A DNA stretch of 64,000 nucleotides, taken from contig OY294068.1 of the NCBI GenBank assembly GCA_958510875.1, positions 155,408,388-155,472,387 on the forward strand, in the 5' to 3' direction. The notes under the pieces are model-generated. The model had not been told where the DNA came from. It worked only from the letters and a program-made list of their open reading frames with translations, and did no database searches. The translations under genes and the position numbers were made by a program. This document shows, one piece after another, positions 1 to 12,030 of this stretch. Position 1 is the stretch's first letter. Each line of letters begins with the position of its first letter. The DNA comes from Endomychus coccineus (taxonomy: Eukaryota; Arthropoda; Insecta; Coleoptera; Endomychidae).

Positions 1-3000
1 AAAACTGAGGTATCGCAGACATTTCTAAGCCAACTTCTCGACTCGATTTCATCTTGTTCAAAAGCTGAAGATAATAGCTATGGCTGAGGAGGATGAGAGT
101 CCATATTAGCCCTAGAAGACAACTCGTGAAATGTATTGTTGAAAGCAAAATATGTGGATGATGGTCAAAATTCAATCAATCTTGGAAGAAATATTTTTGG
201 TTGGATACAATTAAAAATTAATGCAGATGGTATCTAGAATACCGACAGAAGTCAGAAGAGAGATACGACATCGATACTGTTATGCGATTAAGATGAAGCC
301 AGTTTCAGAATCAGTACCAGTCTGTCTTGGGTATAGGACTTGTAATCGTTGACGAAACGTCGGTATTTAGTGATGTTCCTGTGTCGAGGAATTCACCGGA
401 ATCTGTCCACGGAAACCTCCAATTCAAAAATATTAAACATGGAATACCAACCAAGCAAAAAATGTTATTTCCATATCATCTACGTCACTAGGTCGTGAGT
501 TTTGTAGCAAATTTTATGTTGATTCGGTTTAGGAATAACTTCTTTACAAGGTTACAATGAATGGTTAACGGACAATGTGAAAGTCCTTTTAGAATCTGTT
601 CTGAAATACATTGATTTAAAGAATTATTCCTGTCAGACGTTCTGATAGCTGTATAAAGTGGTCAAATACAGAGATATAAAGAGTATAATGGAAATAAATA
701 ATATGGTGATTTCACGCTTGGTCTGAATAGGATGAATGCCAATTAGTATATTCTAAAAGTAATACTAACAGTATATTATGTATAGAAATAACCAGGCCTA
801 ATTGGATCATAGTTCCGGTACATCAGGAAATAGATGGAAAATAGGAACGGTTAATACGCTTCATAACTATATTCTTGACCACGGCGATAATGACATACCT
901 ACACAGTTGTTATTCAAAAAGGTGATCTGGATAACGGGATACAGTTTGTTTACAAAATAATTTATACTGTTTTGTCTAATCATGAGATAATAATTAATGA
1001 GCGAGGAAATATACCTATAGCAAAGATTATTGTTATCGGAGCGAGCAGAAAAAACTGAATATCTCAATCACTATATCATCAAGTGGGTTTAAAGAAAATG
1101 TTCATAATTTGAAATACATGAACTAAAGCACGATGAATTTCCTCCATTCCGATGTAATATCTATCAACTTTAAGTTTGATCCTCACAATTTTGTACTATG
1201 TATTGCGGCCTCGGACCCCATGGTTCTTGAAAGAATCAAATATGCATGAATACCGTCTGAAAATGCCGCAATAACGCTGAAACTCGAATAACGAAAGTTA
1301 CAAATAAAAATGATATCATTATACTAGTGTTTAGTTGCGATATAAATTAAATGATCAGTATTTCATTAAGTAATTCTTAATTATAATCATTTACAGTAAC
1401 GATATATACCCCAACATAAAATTATCATACCATATTTACCAGGCAAATGCAATTTTTTCTCATATCTAGTTCTTATTCGAAAATATTTTGTTTTCCCATC
1501 CAATGCTTGGAAAATTCGATGAAAACTAAATTCAGAATAGTCAATTCCTATGTAAAATTTAATGCTGAACAACTTTTGTTGGAAACTTTTCTTTCTAAAA
1601 TGCTTATTTTCGAAGATATAAGTGTTCTTTCCCGGAAAAACACGGAAAATCGTATATATATATTATTAACTAAACTCTTACTGAGTTTATTTTTATTTAT
1701 TGATTATTATTAATGCTTCCGGCTAGCTTTTAATTTATTGATTATGAATAATAATGAACTTTCTCTTTTTTATTATTATTATTTTATGGAATTAAACACA
1801 ATATTCTTTGAATGTTGAAAAGTTTCTATATTTAAATCTCTATGACTCTATTTATCTCGGGTTTCTAATTTACAATTTTATTTTATGTTCTAAGCATAGA
1901 ACTAGCTTTAACCTCAAAACTATTCAATATTAATAGTTGTTTACAAAATTACAAACGACAATCTTTCTTTCAGATTTACAAATAATACTACAATGGAAAT
2001 ATAATAAACAAACTTACTTTTAGTTTATATCCAAAAGTGTGTTTAACTATGTTGGCAATTTTCAATTTAATTCTTTTATAATTTCGTTGATGATTCACTT
2101 TTACACAATACTATGCTTTTTCACAATAATCACAGGTAACTAATTTGGATTACTTCTTCTTGAGACTCAGGAACTGTTGATAATACTTTGTTTTATCCTT
2201 TTAGATAAAACATGAAACTTTTCGATGCTTTATTTAAATTATTTGATGAATGGCAATCGTTGGAAACTTCTTCTTAATTGGAGGTTATTACAGCCTTTTT
2301 ACTGGATTCAGATACTTGGATAATCGTTGACTTTATATAAAACTTATTAACTTTGGTTTCTTTGAACCTATCGAAGTTTGGAACACTTTCGTTCACTGGT
2401 TTTTTATAGGTTATGAAATTTTGGTGAGTTGCAGGAGTACTTTCAGTCTACAGATGTAATGGCAAACTGAACTTCTTTACTTTCAGATTCGTTTTTATAG
2501 GCCTCCAAAACCGACGCTACTTTATGTCATAAACAACCTATGAGATGATTGCTTTTCAAATCAAGGATGCCAAGTTAATTGTTGTAAAACTGACACAAGT
2601 CTTCATTGTTACCAGATTGACATTGGAAATTCCTATTGACCAATCAGAATTTAGTATTCTTTACTTTTTGAATTATTTGAGATTTTCAACTTATTTTAAT
2701 TGTTAGTGATTCCTTCTTTTTAAATTAATATTGCCTACATTTTTCCCCACACTTTGGTATAATATAACCTATGATTGGGTTATTATTAATATGATTATTC
2801 CCATATTTATGGTTTTCTTGACAGTTACTTATTCTTAAATCTAATACATATCATATTATATCAATAACATTCTTTTAACATTACATAACTCAAATTTACT
2901 AATCCTAACTTACATCTATAACATTATTCAATGTTTTGTACTATCTCATGATAGTTTTGTAATCATTTTACTTATGATTTATGATTTCGTTACACTGAAC

Positions 3001-4379
3001 GTTTCTTCACTTTCACTGAAGTTCTTGTTTATCACATCTTATACTATTACATCGTTGTTTATTATGTTTTACATTGTTAATATTAATATCCTAACTATTA
3101 TTTAGCTTTTATTATTGTTTTTAATTCCATAAAATATTTTTTATTTGATCTTTTCTGATTTTCATAGTTCGGTAAGTTATTATTTTTAAATTTTTATTGT
3201 CTATGAAATGAAATCATAACAATATATATATAAATTAAGACATTTTCCTTCATTGGAGGTTTTCAGCCACTATTTTATTCGTAATCTACGGAAAATTTCC
3301 TAACTTTCTGTATTTTCAAACCTTAAGTCGGAAAAAAAAGCACGACCAATCCATAAAATGACTACTATAGTAGGTTATTTGAATGTTTGTTTTAGGAATT
3401 GATTGATTTGAAAGTTTGGTTTTATAATAATTGATTTTCCTTAGTTTGTTGAATTGTTATATATTTTTGTGAATACTAGGTTAGTAGGTTATTTGTTTTT
3501 GTAAATTTATTACCGACTATTGCATATTGGCCATTTATGAATTCTTATTGTATATTTGCAGATTTTTAACAAGCTAATCCGCACTGACATCCAATTTTAA
3601 CTCATCAAATTTTATGAAAGTACTGAGTTCAGAATTATATTTTCACCAATTAAATACTTTGAAGGAGCACGTGAGAATGAAGGAGGAATTAGATTTTCCG
3701 TTTGTTGTTTAATCCCTCAATGGGTTAAACACAATTAGATGAAATTCCAATAACCATCTACCCTAGTGAAAATCGTACTTTTTTTTTATTTAAATTTAGA
3801 ATGAATTGCCATCACGTAATGGCTGATTCTATTCATAATCATACTTGACCTGATAAAGAGCACCTCCTTTCTTTCTAGCCTAACCCATCCTCTGTTGAAA
3901 TAAAATGCAAATATTGTAATCGCCCCAATCTCTTAATAACCAATAATGATTGTTTATTGTACCCCTTTGTTTCTTACCTAACCTAACTTAACCTAACCTA
4001 GTAACCGATATAGAATTCAAATATTGTAATCGCGCTAAGTAATCTTAACACTATCATAATAACCAATAATGACAACAGATATTTAAATATTTAAAGAATG
4101 ACGTCAAGTCGTGATGTCGCATTTTTGTATTTATCATTAAGGAGATAATCCTGAAATCAATAGGTCATAGACCATCGTTACTTTCTAATAAGGTTACATC
4201 AGATTAATAACTCTGTGATGTTATGAAAGTTAGGTTCACATGTTCACATAGTCAATTTTGACAGTTCAACTGACATCACAACACATATTTTGTTAATTCA
4301 AATAAACTTTTAATGCCATGACATAGATTATAATTTTACGTCTTTCCACATCTTTAGCGGTTTTTTATCATTTGCAATA
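1..4379. other. AT-rich intergenic DNA, no gene recognised
   Basis: Only short open frames occur here, all under 90 codons and without recognisable motifs. I see no terminal repeats that bound an element and no splice-like coding pattern. The part from about 1,700 to 3,700 is especially rich in A and T. It could hold very old transposon debris that I cannot identify by reading. Confidence 0.6.
3977..4000. repeat. Short CCTAA-type repeat
   Basis: Five consecutive five-base units of CCTAA type, one of them altered, lie here. The pentamer matches the insect telomere repeat (TTAGG/CCTAA), but such short interstitial runs are common in insect DNA and this one is too short to imply a former telomere. 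Confidence 0.5.
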
Positions 4380-4381
4380 TA

Positions 4382-5225
4382 CAGGATGTATGGAAATTCA
4401 TATGCCACACTTCAGATGATTACACGGAAAAACAAGAAAAAAAATTCACATCTACATACGTCTGGAAATGTTTCAATAAAGAGCTACGGCGCTTTATTAA
4501 TCAACAAACGAATCATAAGATAATTATTAAATAACAAAAAATTAACAAATAATTATAACATGCACTGGAAATGTCCGCCATTCATGTCAATGCAACTTCC
4601 TAGCCGATTCCTCAAGGATGTTTGTATTCGTTCCTTATTGCTCTATTACCCTTTGTTCAAGATGACCTCCGTTTTCAATTGGAACCGATTTGATTTAAAA
4701 TAACCCCAAAAAAAATCTAAGAGGTTCAAGTCGGGTGAATAAGGACGTCACGCAACTGAACCCTTACGGCCTATCCACCTCTGAAGATGAACTGAATCTA
4801 ATTGATTTCGAACTGGACCCCTGAAATGGAGATCTGATCCATCATGCATAACCAACTTGCTACTCTGAATGAATATGGCACATTATCTAGGAGATCTGTA
4901 AAATCCTTATCCAAAAAATTCAAATATGTTTCAACATTTAAGCGACGAGGCATTATAAAAGGTCCAATTAAATGATTTTCGCTTATCCCTGCCCTACATT
5001 TATAGAAAATTTGTTTTAAATTATTCATGGGGATTTTCGTCTGCCCAAACGTGACTGTTGTGGAAATTCACATTTCCTTCCAGCGTGAAGCAGTTTTCCA
5101 CCAAAGCCTAATTACTAATTCCAATGTTAGCAGACACACGTTCTTCATCATCTGCATTCCTAGTCGTACGCTTTCTGCCCCAATTGGAACTTTTTGACAA
5201 TAATTTGCCATTTTCTTTCAAGCAA
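4382..5225 (-). pseudogene. Tc1/mariner-like (DUF4817-type) transposase remnant
   Basis: Read on the minus strand, this is the middle and C-terminal part of a DDE transposase of the insect family often annotated as DUF4817. In order: a segment reading NFHNSHVWADENP, then LIGPFIMPRRLNVETYLNFL, then DLLDNVPYSFR. In another frame follows WIGRKGSVAWRPYSPDLN and LLDFFWGYFKS, the region of the third catalytic acid. It ends with NGGHF, the usual C-terminal signature. The frames are broken by several shifts. The lower-coordinate end is a TA followed by CAGGATGTATGG, which resembles the terminal repeats of the related elements at 20,776 and 47,071. The N-terminal part is missing where the sequence meets LINE-A near 5,225. 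This is a dead copy. Confidence 0.72.
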
Positions 5226-5515
5226 ATATTTGTTTCTGCTCCATATCAAAGAGCTGCTGGAATTGACCACCTATCCCGACCACAGCTTTGCAAATGATGG
5301 TACACTTTATACCACTTTCTCATCTAGAGCCCCTATATCATTCAATGCAACCAGAGTAGCGAGACAGGGATAGATTGACTCAATTAAAGGAGATCTGGAA
5401 AATATTTTAAAATGGGGATCTGATAATCTAGTAGAGTTTAATGCAACCAAAACTCAAGCTTGCGTCTTCTCCAGGAAAGCGGATGCCACAATCCCTAATG
5501 ATGATGTCAGGTTGC
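5226..5515 (+). pseudogene. LINE-A reverse transcriptase fragment
   Basis: This fragment is homologous to LINE-A copies at 14,880-16,735 and 46,012-46,880. It covers the reverse-transcriptase catalytic box region, reading close to FADDGTL, followed by the SSRAPIPS-type segment, the KILKWGSD-type helix and the TQACVFSRKA segment. Stops and frame shifts are present. It starts abruptly at the Tc1-like remnant and ends abruptly where piggyBac sequence begins, so it is a truncated and rearranged piece and not an insertion with intact ends. Confidence 0.7.
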
Positions 5516-6165
5516 TGCAAACTTCCATCTGAAGTAGTCATGAAGAAAGACCCAAGAGGAAAAAGCTACGAATATGTAGCTAATGCGAATGGAATAAATG
5601 TGTCTGGAAAGATAACAAATTAGTTACCCTGGTATCCAATTTTACCGGCGAGCTACCTTTTCGTGAAGTAGATCGGTTCGACAAGAAATGGAACTCAAAA
5701 TTGAAACTTCCATATCCAAATCTGATTGAAGAGTAAGCAGAAGATACAAGATACAACTGAGAACCAAAAAATGGTACATTCGAATATTTTATCATTTAGT
5801 TCATATGACTTTGGTGAACAGTTGGATACTGTGTAGAAGGCACTGGAGAGAACACTGGCAGAATTCAGAATGGAGGTAGCGGAATGTCTTTGCCAAGAAG
5901 AAATTGAACCGTATACATCCAAACCGGGAAGACCATCCACAACTATGAAGGAACAGCTGCAAAAGAAGATAAAAAAAGCCCCACTTCTTATATCCCTCCT
6001 CAGGATATCCGAACAGATGGTATCGGTCACTGGCCCATATATACTACCACAAGAACAAGATGCAAGGGACCATTGTGTAAGAAACTTTCATATGTAAAAT
6101 GCGAAAAATGTAGAGGTTTCTCTATTTCAATAGACTTGAATTGTTTCCGAGACTTTCATCAATAG
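5516..6165 (+). pseudogene. piggyBac-type transposase, C-terminal half, broken
   Basis: Across three frames the sequence reads as the second half of a piggyBac (PGBD4-like) transposase. It begins with LPSEVVMKKDPRGKSYEY and NANGIN. A frame change gives VWKDNKLVTLVSNFTGELP, then EVDRFDKKWNSKLKLPYP. A further frame gives the linker with the GRPS motif. It ends with HWPIYTTTRTRCKGPLCKK and VKCEKCRG, the cysteine-rich zinc-binding tail typical of the family. Known members end with this cysteine-rich domain, which binds the element ends. At least two frameshifts and internal stops make it inactive. I could not find flanking TTAA sites with inverted ends. Confidence 0.75.
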
Positions 6166-8671
6166 GGCTGTTGATGCCCTTCTTATCAAAAAATGATACA
6201 TATTGAAAAATATTGTTATTTGACAAAATATAGTTCCTATATAGATTTTTTTGAGCATTTTCTTTATTCCATATAGTGTGTTTAACATTAGCAGTGTAGG
6301 GTTGATAATGAAAATCGACATGTAATTGGAAACAAAAAATTTTGAATTATGTGTATTTCTGATAACGTTACTTGATTAAAATTCATAATTAATACATTGT
6401 TTTATAAGGCATAAATGATGTAAGCAAGAGTTCTGATGAGGCCCATCAAGGTCGGCACAGCTGTCAATTCCTAACAATTTTGTTTCATGTAATTTTAGAT
6501 GAATATTTGAAATTTTTTTCCCATTCATATATTCTTTTTAATTGTTATTCATAGTTTATAGGTTAGGGCATATAATTAGTATTCGTGACTACTTAAGACC
6601 TACACTTATATTTTACTAGATCTTAATTCTGAGATCAATTTGTTTCCTGGAGGGTGAGTGGCCTACTGTGTGTAAAATATAAACTGAGTTTTCAATGAAA
6701 TAATGTGGCGCAGGAAGTTGGAATTCCCGCGAACCACGCTGGTAATCAATATTTAGTATATGTATAAGATGCATGTTCGTTTTCCGGTCAATAAATCGTG
6801 TTGTCGTGGACCTTGACAGAGCAAATAAACGCCTTCGAAACGAATTTAGGAATACAAATTTGTCTCGTTACCGCAAAAAACAGTTTTAGCGCTCGATTTC
6901 CTTGAGAATAAATTAACGTTGCTGTCATTGATTGACAACGAAATAATGACCGGAAATGATTTAAGAACTGGTGTTCGTCAAGGAGGTATAGATTGGTTCG
7001 AGGTTCAGTTCAAATGTGAGCGAAAATAGTTCAGGTTCAACGAAACATAATTTAAACGTGAGATTATTATTAGTATTACGTAAAATTGTTTGAAGGTTGA
7101 ATGGATTCGACTGGCAAATTGTGCACGAATCGATTATTATTCAATTACCTTCCATTCCCTTAAATAAAACTGAAAAGATTATCACACAACTGTACTTTTA
7201 TTGGTCTTCTGAAGTTTTCAATAATATTCCAATCTAGAATCGTATTCATACGGTGATTTTGAATAAGTTTACAGCGGTTCTTCATGCTGCGTCTTACATT
7301 ATGTTTTGTCATCTTCCTCTTTCGATGTTCCAATATACGTATTTGTTGTTTCTTTGGATCTTGGTCCTTTCATTGTTGTGTTGTGACAATCCCCTCTATA
7401 TACACAAGACCTGCGCGCTTGATCGTGACGTCCGATGTCAGAGGCTATGTTGCAGCTATTCACCCGTACGTCACGGCAATGTAGCAATCCCGACGGTAAA
7501 ACAAATGTTTTTTTTTATTTTTTATTAAATACCTATATACTGAGTCCTTAATTGCACCCTGTTCGTTTTTTTATTTTAAAAACCTGTCTCCTGTAACCGG
7601 TTTGAAAATTTTCAAACAATATACAATTTAAATTAGGATCATTGAAACAATACGAAATTATTTTTTAATTTCTGTGAACTGTGTGTGACCATCTAGTATG
7701 TGTCGGTGTTGTTCATTTATTCAGAGCCGAACTAGACTTCCAAGTGTCTAACCAATTTGTAATAAGGGTTATGTACAGGTTATTTCCAATATTAAAAAAA
7801 CAAAATCATATTTAGAAAATTAAAGTTTGATGTAAAATCAAAATATCTAGAAGTAAAGAACATCTAAGGGTTGCCAGATGCTTTCAATAACAAATTTAGC
7901 TTGAGAAAAGTAAAGGAGTTTCTAACATAAACAAAATTAGTTTCACACTGGCTTCATCGTGGGTGATATGATACCATAGCTGATTGGGTCAAGAGGGTTG
8001 CAATAAGTTCACAAAAGTTTGCTTGTAAAGGAAATAATAAACCTGTCAAGATCAATAATCGATATAGGACGAGAAACTAATGGTTAGCTACATGATAAAT
8101 CTTAATGTGACCCATCTGGAGATCATCAAAATTGTACTTAAATATAGTCTTGATTATAGTTGAGATAATATGTATATTCAAATCAATTAGTGATATTCAG
8201 AAAAGGACAGATAGATTTAGAAATCCCCACCGAAAACATCCTCAAGAGAGGAATCTAATTGCTTATTGGTCAAACAATTCGAGGATCCTTTTCCGAATTG
8301 TAGATCGGTTCTTGAAGAAAAGAACGCATTACAAATACTAGGGATAATGCCTAAAACCTTATATTATATAACTTGAATTAGTCTCTTGAAAAATCAAGTG
8401 GCACTTTATCATTTTTAATTGAATTAATTTTAATAGATTACGTAGAGTGTTTTTGATAAGAGGGTGTTTTCGCTAAAATCAGAGTTTCAGTTTAATTCAA
8501 ATCGGTTTTATTCAAGTTCGAGTCAATGATACATTTAATCAATACATAGCTTTTCGATTCCCTAGGTTAATTCTGGTTGGGATATCATTTTAATAAATTT
8601 AGTTTCATTTCTTTAGATTAGCTAATTTAGATTCTCTAGGTAGTTTTATTCAACTTTAGGTTTCATTATTA
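6166..8671. other. Intergenic, no gene recognised
   Basis: No open frame over 91 codons and no recognised domain. The stretch 6,700-6,900 is less AT-rich and carries two AATAAA-like hexamers, which could be the remains of a retroelement end, but I see no matching second copy in the window. A poly-T run lies near 7,505. Confidence 0.5.
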
Positions 8672-8797
8672 GTTTAGTCCACGGTCGTATACACAGGTCC
8701 GGAAACTCTATGGTTGAGTTGAATCGCTTACGGGTCCCCACGGTCGTAGTCCCTCGCTCAGCCACTAGCTAGCGCTTGGATCACGAGGGATGTAAAA

Positions 8798-8843
8798 CCA
8801 TAGATAACTCTACTAGGTAGTACGGTAGAAGAGTTATCTATGG
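8798..8843. repeat. Palindrome, copy 1
   Basis: The arms read CCATAGATAACTCTACTA and, reversed, nearly the same, with a centre of a few bases. The same palindrome recurs at 34,327-34,362. The sequence could form a hairpin of about 18 base pairs with small mismatches. Confidence 0.6.
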
Positions 8844-8904
8844 GTAAAACGATTTCTTCCCGGAATCACAAGCAGTGTTACTAATGCCCATTTGCACCGT
8901 TGAA

Positions 8905-9712
8905 ATGGAAAGTAATAAGGTAATATAATACACAATTATCGTAGTGAATTCTACTGAAAACTGTTATTTTCGTAGAGAACTATTGTAAAGAAGACCCGTA
9001 TCCCTAATTTTTCTGAAACTGAGAAGAAACTGCTTTTAAGCCTTGTGCATAAATATAAGCACATTATTGAATGCAAGAAAACTGACGGTGTCAGTGTTGA
9101 TGAGAAGAACAAGGCCTGGAAAGCTGTAGCCAATGAATTCAATTCTTCATGTTCAGAATCGAGGTATAGAGAGGTGCATTCACTTGAAAAATTTTACAGC
9201 AACAGAAACATGGATGTGCGGAAAGTTGTAGCTCAATTTATTCTCTTCATTAAAAATCTAGTATTCACAGGATTCAATCAATGTGCCAATGGAACCTGAT
9301 AATTGTGACGAACCTGGTAATTCTAACGATGAAATCAAAACTACTGATATGGTAAGGTATTTTGGAAAACATAAATATATCGTAGAAACATAATATTTTT
9401 TATGACAGAATCAACCAACATTAGGCTGGGGACTGAGCGAATTCAAGAGCAGCATGTTGAGAACTCGAAAGCCATCTTGGCAAATGCAACTTCCAGTAGG
9501 AGAAGACCTTTAGTTTCTCGGGAATTGACATCCTCGACAATCGCAGAGAAATATGATTCCCTCCTGGACAAAAGATTGGCCATTGCAGACATGGAATTAA
9601 AAAAAAGGTCAAAATGACGTGAAATGGCAGCTTGAACCTGATGAGGGAAGCCTTGCTCTTAGATTTAGAGATAAAGAAACAAACACTTGTTAATTTGAAA
9701 GCAAAACAGTAA
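8905..9712 (+). CDS. Myb/SANT-like DNA-binding protein with coiled-coil tail, probable multi-exon
   Basis: I read this as a small spliced gene. A start codon at 8,905 opens a five-codon exon ending at a GTAATA donor. A 56-base intron ends in TTTTCGTAG. Exon two (8,976 to about 9,227) encodes NFSETEKKLLLSLVHKYK, then KKTDGVSVDEKNKAWKAV and a HSLEKFYSN segment. This is the tri-helical Myb/SANT-like fold (MSANTD type) common in insect proteins and in Harbinger-associated factors. A third exon of 27 codons ends at 9,351 with donor GTAAGG; the next intron is 57 bases and ends TTTTTATGACAG. The last exon encodes RRPLVSRELTSSTIAEKYDS and a charged helix rich in K, E and L ending LEIKKQTLVNLKAKQ. The exon-two donor is weak and the last exon appears to need one or two frame changes, so it may be decaying. 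It lies inside the P-like element and reads in the plus direction. Confidence 0.5.
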
Positions 9713-9870
9713 TTTTATAATTTTTAATTAGAAGTAGTAAGAATCTATGTAATTTGTCAATGTTTTTCCTCTATTACTATATATTTTTTTTTAGATTGTA
9801 AAGGATCTTTACTTGTTGGAATGGAAATTCATTATGTTACAAATGAACACTACATTGTAGTGTTGATTTG

Positions 9871-9872
<2 letters not shown>

Positions 9873-9924
<52 letters not shown>
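9873..9924. repeat. AT dinucleotide microsatellite
   Basis: An uninterrupted run of AT units about 52 bases long, just downstream of the Myb/SANT-like gene. Confidence 0.9.
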
Positions 9925-9929
<5 letters not shown>

Positions 9930-10143
9930 ATTTCATAGGTATTTTGGATCACTGCATTTTTTTAATTTACGACTTGTTCTCATTGCCACTAGTGAATTTT
10001 TAATAAAATTCAACCAAACTGATGTGTAGATTCTTATATTTTTATAAATTATTAAAATGATTATCAATTAAATGTGTTCTTGTATTTATTATTCTGATTT
10101 GAGAGAGGAATAGAACTGTTACTCTTGTCAAAATGTATTACTC

Positions 10144-10825
10144 ACCTTAAAAATAACTTCCCCTTTTTCGTACACATAAAAGACCTCGTTAAAACGATTT
10201 CTTTCCGGGGTGTGTACTTATTATCTAAGGCTTTTTTTGGTAGTAATTTAAAACGGAAATGTATGAAAATAATCGATCGCATATAAACATTTTTTTAATT
10301 AAATTAGGATAACAATCAAAATACATGTATACTAATAAACTATAAAAGAGTTCTCACTGTGGATATATTATAACACTATTGATAAGAAATAATCACCGTT
10401 ATCCACTAAAAATACTGGTAAAGTACTGTGCCTATTTAAATACTATTTGGGGATAATAATGTGAACAAAGGGTTACCGACAGCTGGAGATAAATCGAAAT
10501 TTAGTAAATTGCTTTTTTGTTTATACATTTCCATCCCTTCTAAATTACCTAGAAATTTGTCTGTACTGTGTTTTAAAAGTGATACACTTTCTTGAAAAAT
10601 GGTGTGACCTGTATTTAAAATATGTTCGGCTATCGCTTATTTTTCACTATTATTTTTCCTTATATGGGCAAAATGTTCCTTGTAACGAGTTGAAACGATT
10701 TCTTCCCGGAATCGCAGGCATCCACTTTTTTCGCATTCTGCATCTTCCGGCACTTTAAAAACAGAAGTTTCTTGCTTGACACTTTTGTACCCCGTTTTGC
10801 ATTTCGGCACAATGCACGGTTTCAT
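10144..10825 (-). pseudogene. THAP zinc-finger domain, interrupted
   Basis: On the minus strand from 10,825 the frame reads MKPCIVPKCKTGYKSV and then SVFKVPED, which matches the start of a THAP domain (a cysteine pair C-x4-C, then the conserved F-x-P). A frame change gives KKWMPAIPGRN, the conserved tryptophan and AIPRxN block. The sequence then stops matching at about 10,700 and resumes at about 10,230 with a second copy of the PxRNRF block, followed by YVYEKGEVIF, where the C-x2-H ligands and following residues would be. The gap is filled by a Penelope fragment. THAP is the DNA-binding domain of P-type transposases. A duplicated and frameshifted exon like this cannot make a working protein. 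Confidence 0.55.
10212..10690 (-). mobile_element. Penelope-like element 3' fragment (family ii)
   Basis: The minus strand encodes RYKEHFAHIRKNNSEK, then AEHILNTGHTIFQESV, LLKHSTDKFLGNLEGMEMYK and NLLNFDLSPAVGNPLFTLL. This is the C-terminal half of the GIY-YIG endonuclease of Penelope-like elements and matches copies at 27,780, 29,570, 30,390 and 34,490. Past the stop it carries the shared 3' region around 10,340-10,440 (the TATTGATAAGAAATAATCAC block), but the hammerhead segment seen at 34,504 is deleted. Its insertion point is flanked by near-copies of AAACGATTTCTTYCCGG (about 10,194 and 10,684). Confidence 0.65.
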
Positions 10826-11111
10826 TTTTGCTGAAAACGCAGGTATTCCTTCTGTTTACAAGTTAACTGTCAAATGTCACAGAATACTCTTCATAGAGAT
10901 CAAGATGATACTCTTACGTGACGCCCACGGTCGTACATCCCTACGTGACGTCTTTTGGTACTACGCGCACTTGGACGCGTAAGCGACTCACTGCTCAGAT
11001 AGGAAACAGCCTCGAGTTTCCAGACCTGTCTATACGACCGTGGTTTAGTCTTATTAAGAATTTTATAATATTAGCAATAAATTTAATTATAGTATTCTTT
11101 TTATTATAATT

Positions 11112-11214
<103 letters not shown>

Positions 11215-12030
11215 AAGTTTTAAAATATATATTATTTTATTATTATCATTATTTTTTAATTTTTGTTTATTAAATATTTCATTGTTGTTGAGTACGAGTT
11301 TCTCTGATTAAAACTAGCGTTTATCCCTCCATTTACCTTCCAGTGTTTAAATGCATTAGTGTCTAGTGAAATAAAAGGAGTAAGTGTCAATGATATTTTT
11401 CACGTTTGTTATGGCTAATAAATTATTGAAATCAAACTCCAACGTGTCATGGTTCTCTGAATTAAATAACCGCGCTGCAAATAAATAAATATTAGTGAAT
11501 AGGAATAATGTAAATTCCTTAAGTAAAGTTTTATAGAGTTTAATAGAGAGAGTACCATGTTACAAATTTAATAAATTTTTTAAAAATTTGATTTTCGAAT
11601 CAGGCAAAGCTATATTCTGTCCAGAAGTATCTAGCTCGTGACAAGTTCGGTTCTCTTCCACCACACAAGAACCTCATGAGTCTTGAGATGATAATAGCTG
11701 AATAGATCCTGGTTAGGCTCCAATCCCAACTTCATGTCAATTGCTTTCTTAAGGTGCGTATAAATATGCGAGCCGAACAGTTCGCGAACCGCTTGTGAAC
11801 CACAAGTTTTTTTAGTTTAGAAGTGTTTTCGAGCGCCGAACGAACCGCTTGTGAACCGCTTTTTCGGTTTTTCTGACGAACACAAAGGCGTTTTCGGTTC
11901 ACAGTTGGATGGCGAGGTGTCTCGATCGTTGTAATCTGCTCGCGAACCTACGGGCTTGCATATACTTTTATTTATTCTATTGGCTTTATTAATTCAATAA
12001 TGTTGCATCAGTAGTCTTATACCACTTTGG

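Larger units (their letters stand above)
8680..11042. mobile_element. P-like DNA transposon with 8-bp target duplication
   Basis: The two ends are inverted repeats. The left end begins CACGGTCGTATACACAGG; the right end, reverse-complemented, begins CACGGTCGTATAGACAGG, and the match continues over roughly 29 bases with two differences. Directly outside both ends is GTTTAGTC (8,672-8,679 and 11,043-11,050), an exact 8-bp duplication. Each side also has an internal copy of CACGGTCGTA (8,739 and 10,924 regions). Ends starting with CA, 8-bp duplications and internal short repeats fit P elements, and decayed THAP coding sequence inside supports this, because THAP is the P transposase DNA-binding domain. 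hAT elements also make 8-bp duplications, so the superfamily is inferred. The transposase catalytic part is gone. The interior holds a Myb/SANT-like gene, two AT repeats nearby and a nested Penelope fragment. Confidence 0.7.

Noticed and set aside
1447..1713. Overlapping frames of 88 (plus) and 61 (minus) codons
   Set aside because: AT-rich chance frames with low-complexity hydrophobic composition and no domain or element context.
3977..4000. Interstitial telomere
   Set aside because: Only about five imperfect CCTAA units. Runs of this length are frequent in insect DNA.
6429..6465. CTGATGAGGCCCATCAAGGTCGG resembles a hammerhead core
   Set aside because: The required GAAA after stem II is missing (GGCA instead) and stem I does not pair. 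No Penelope coding sequence is nearby.
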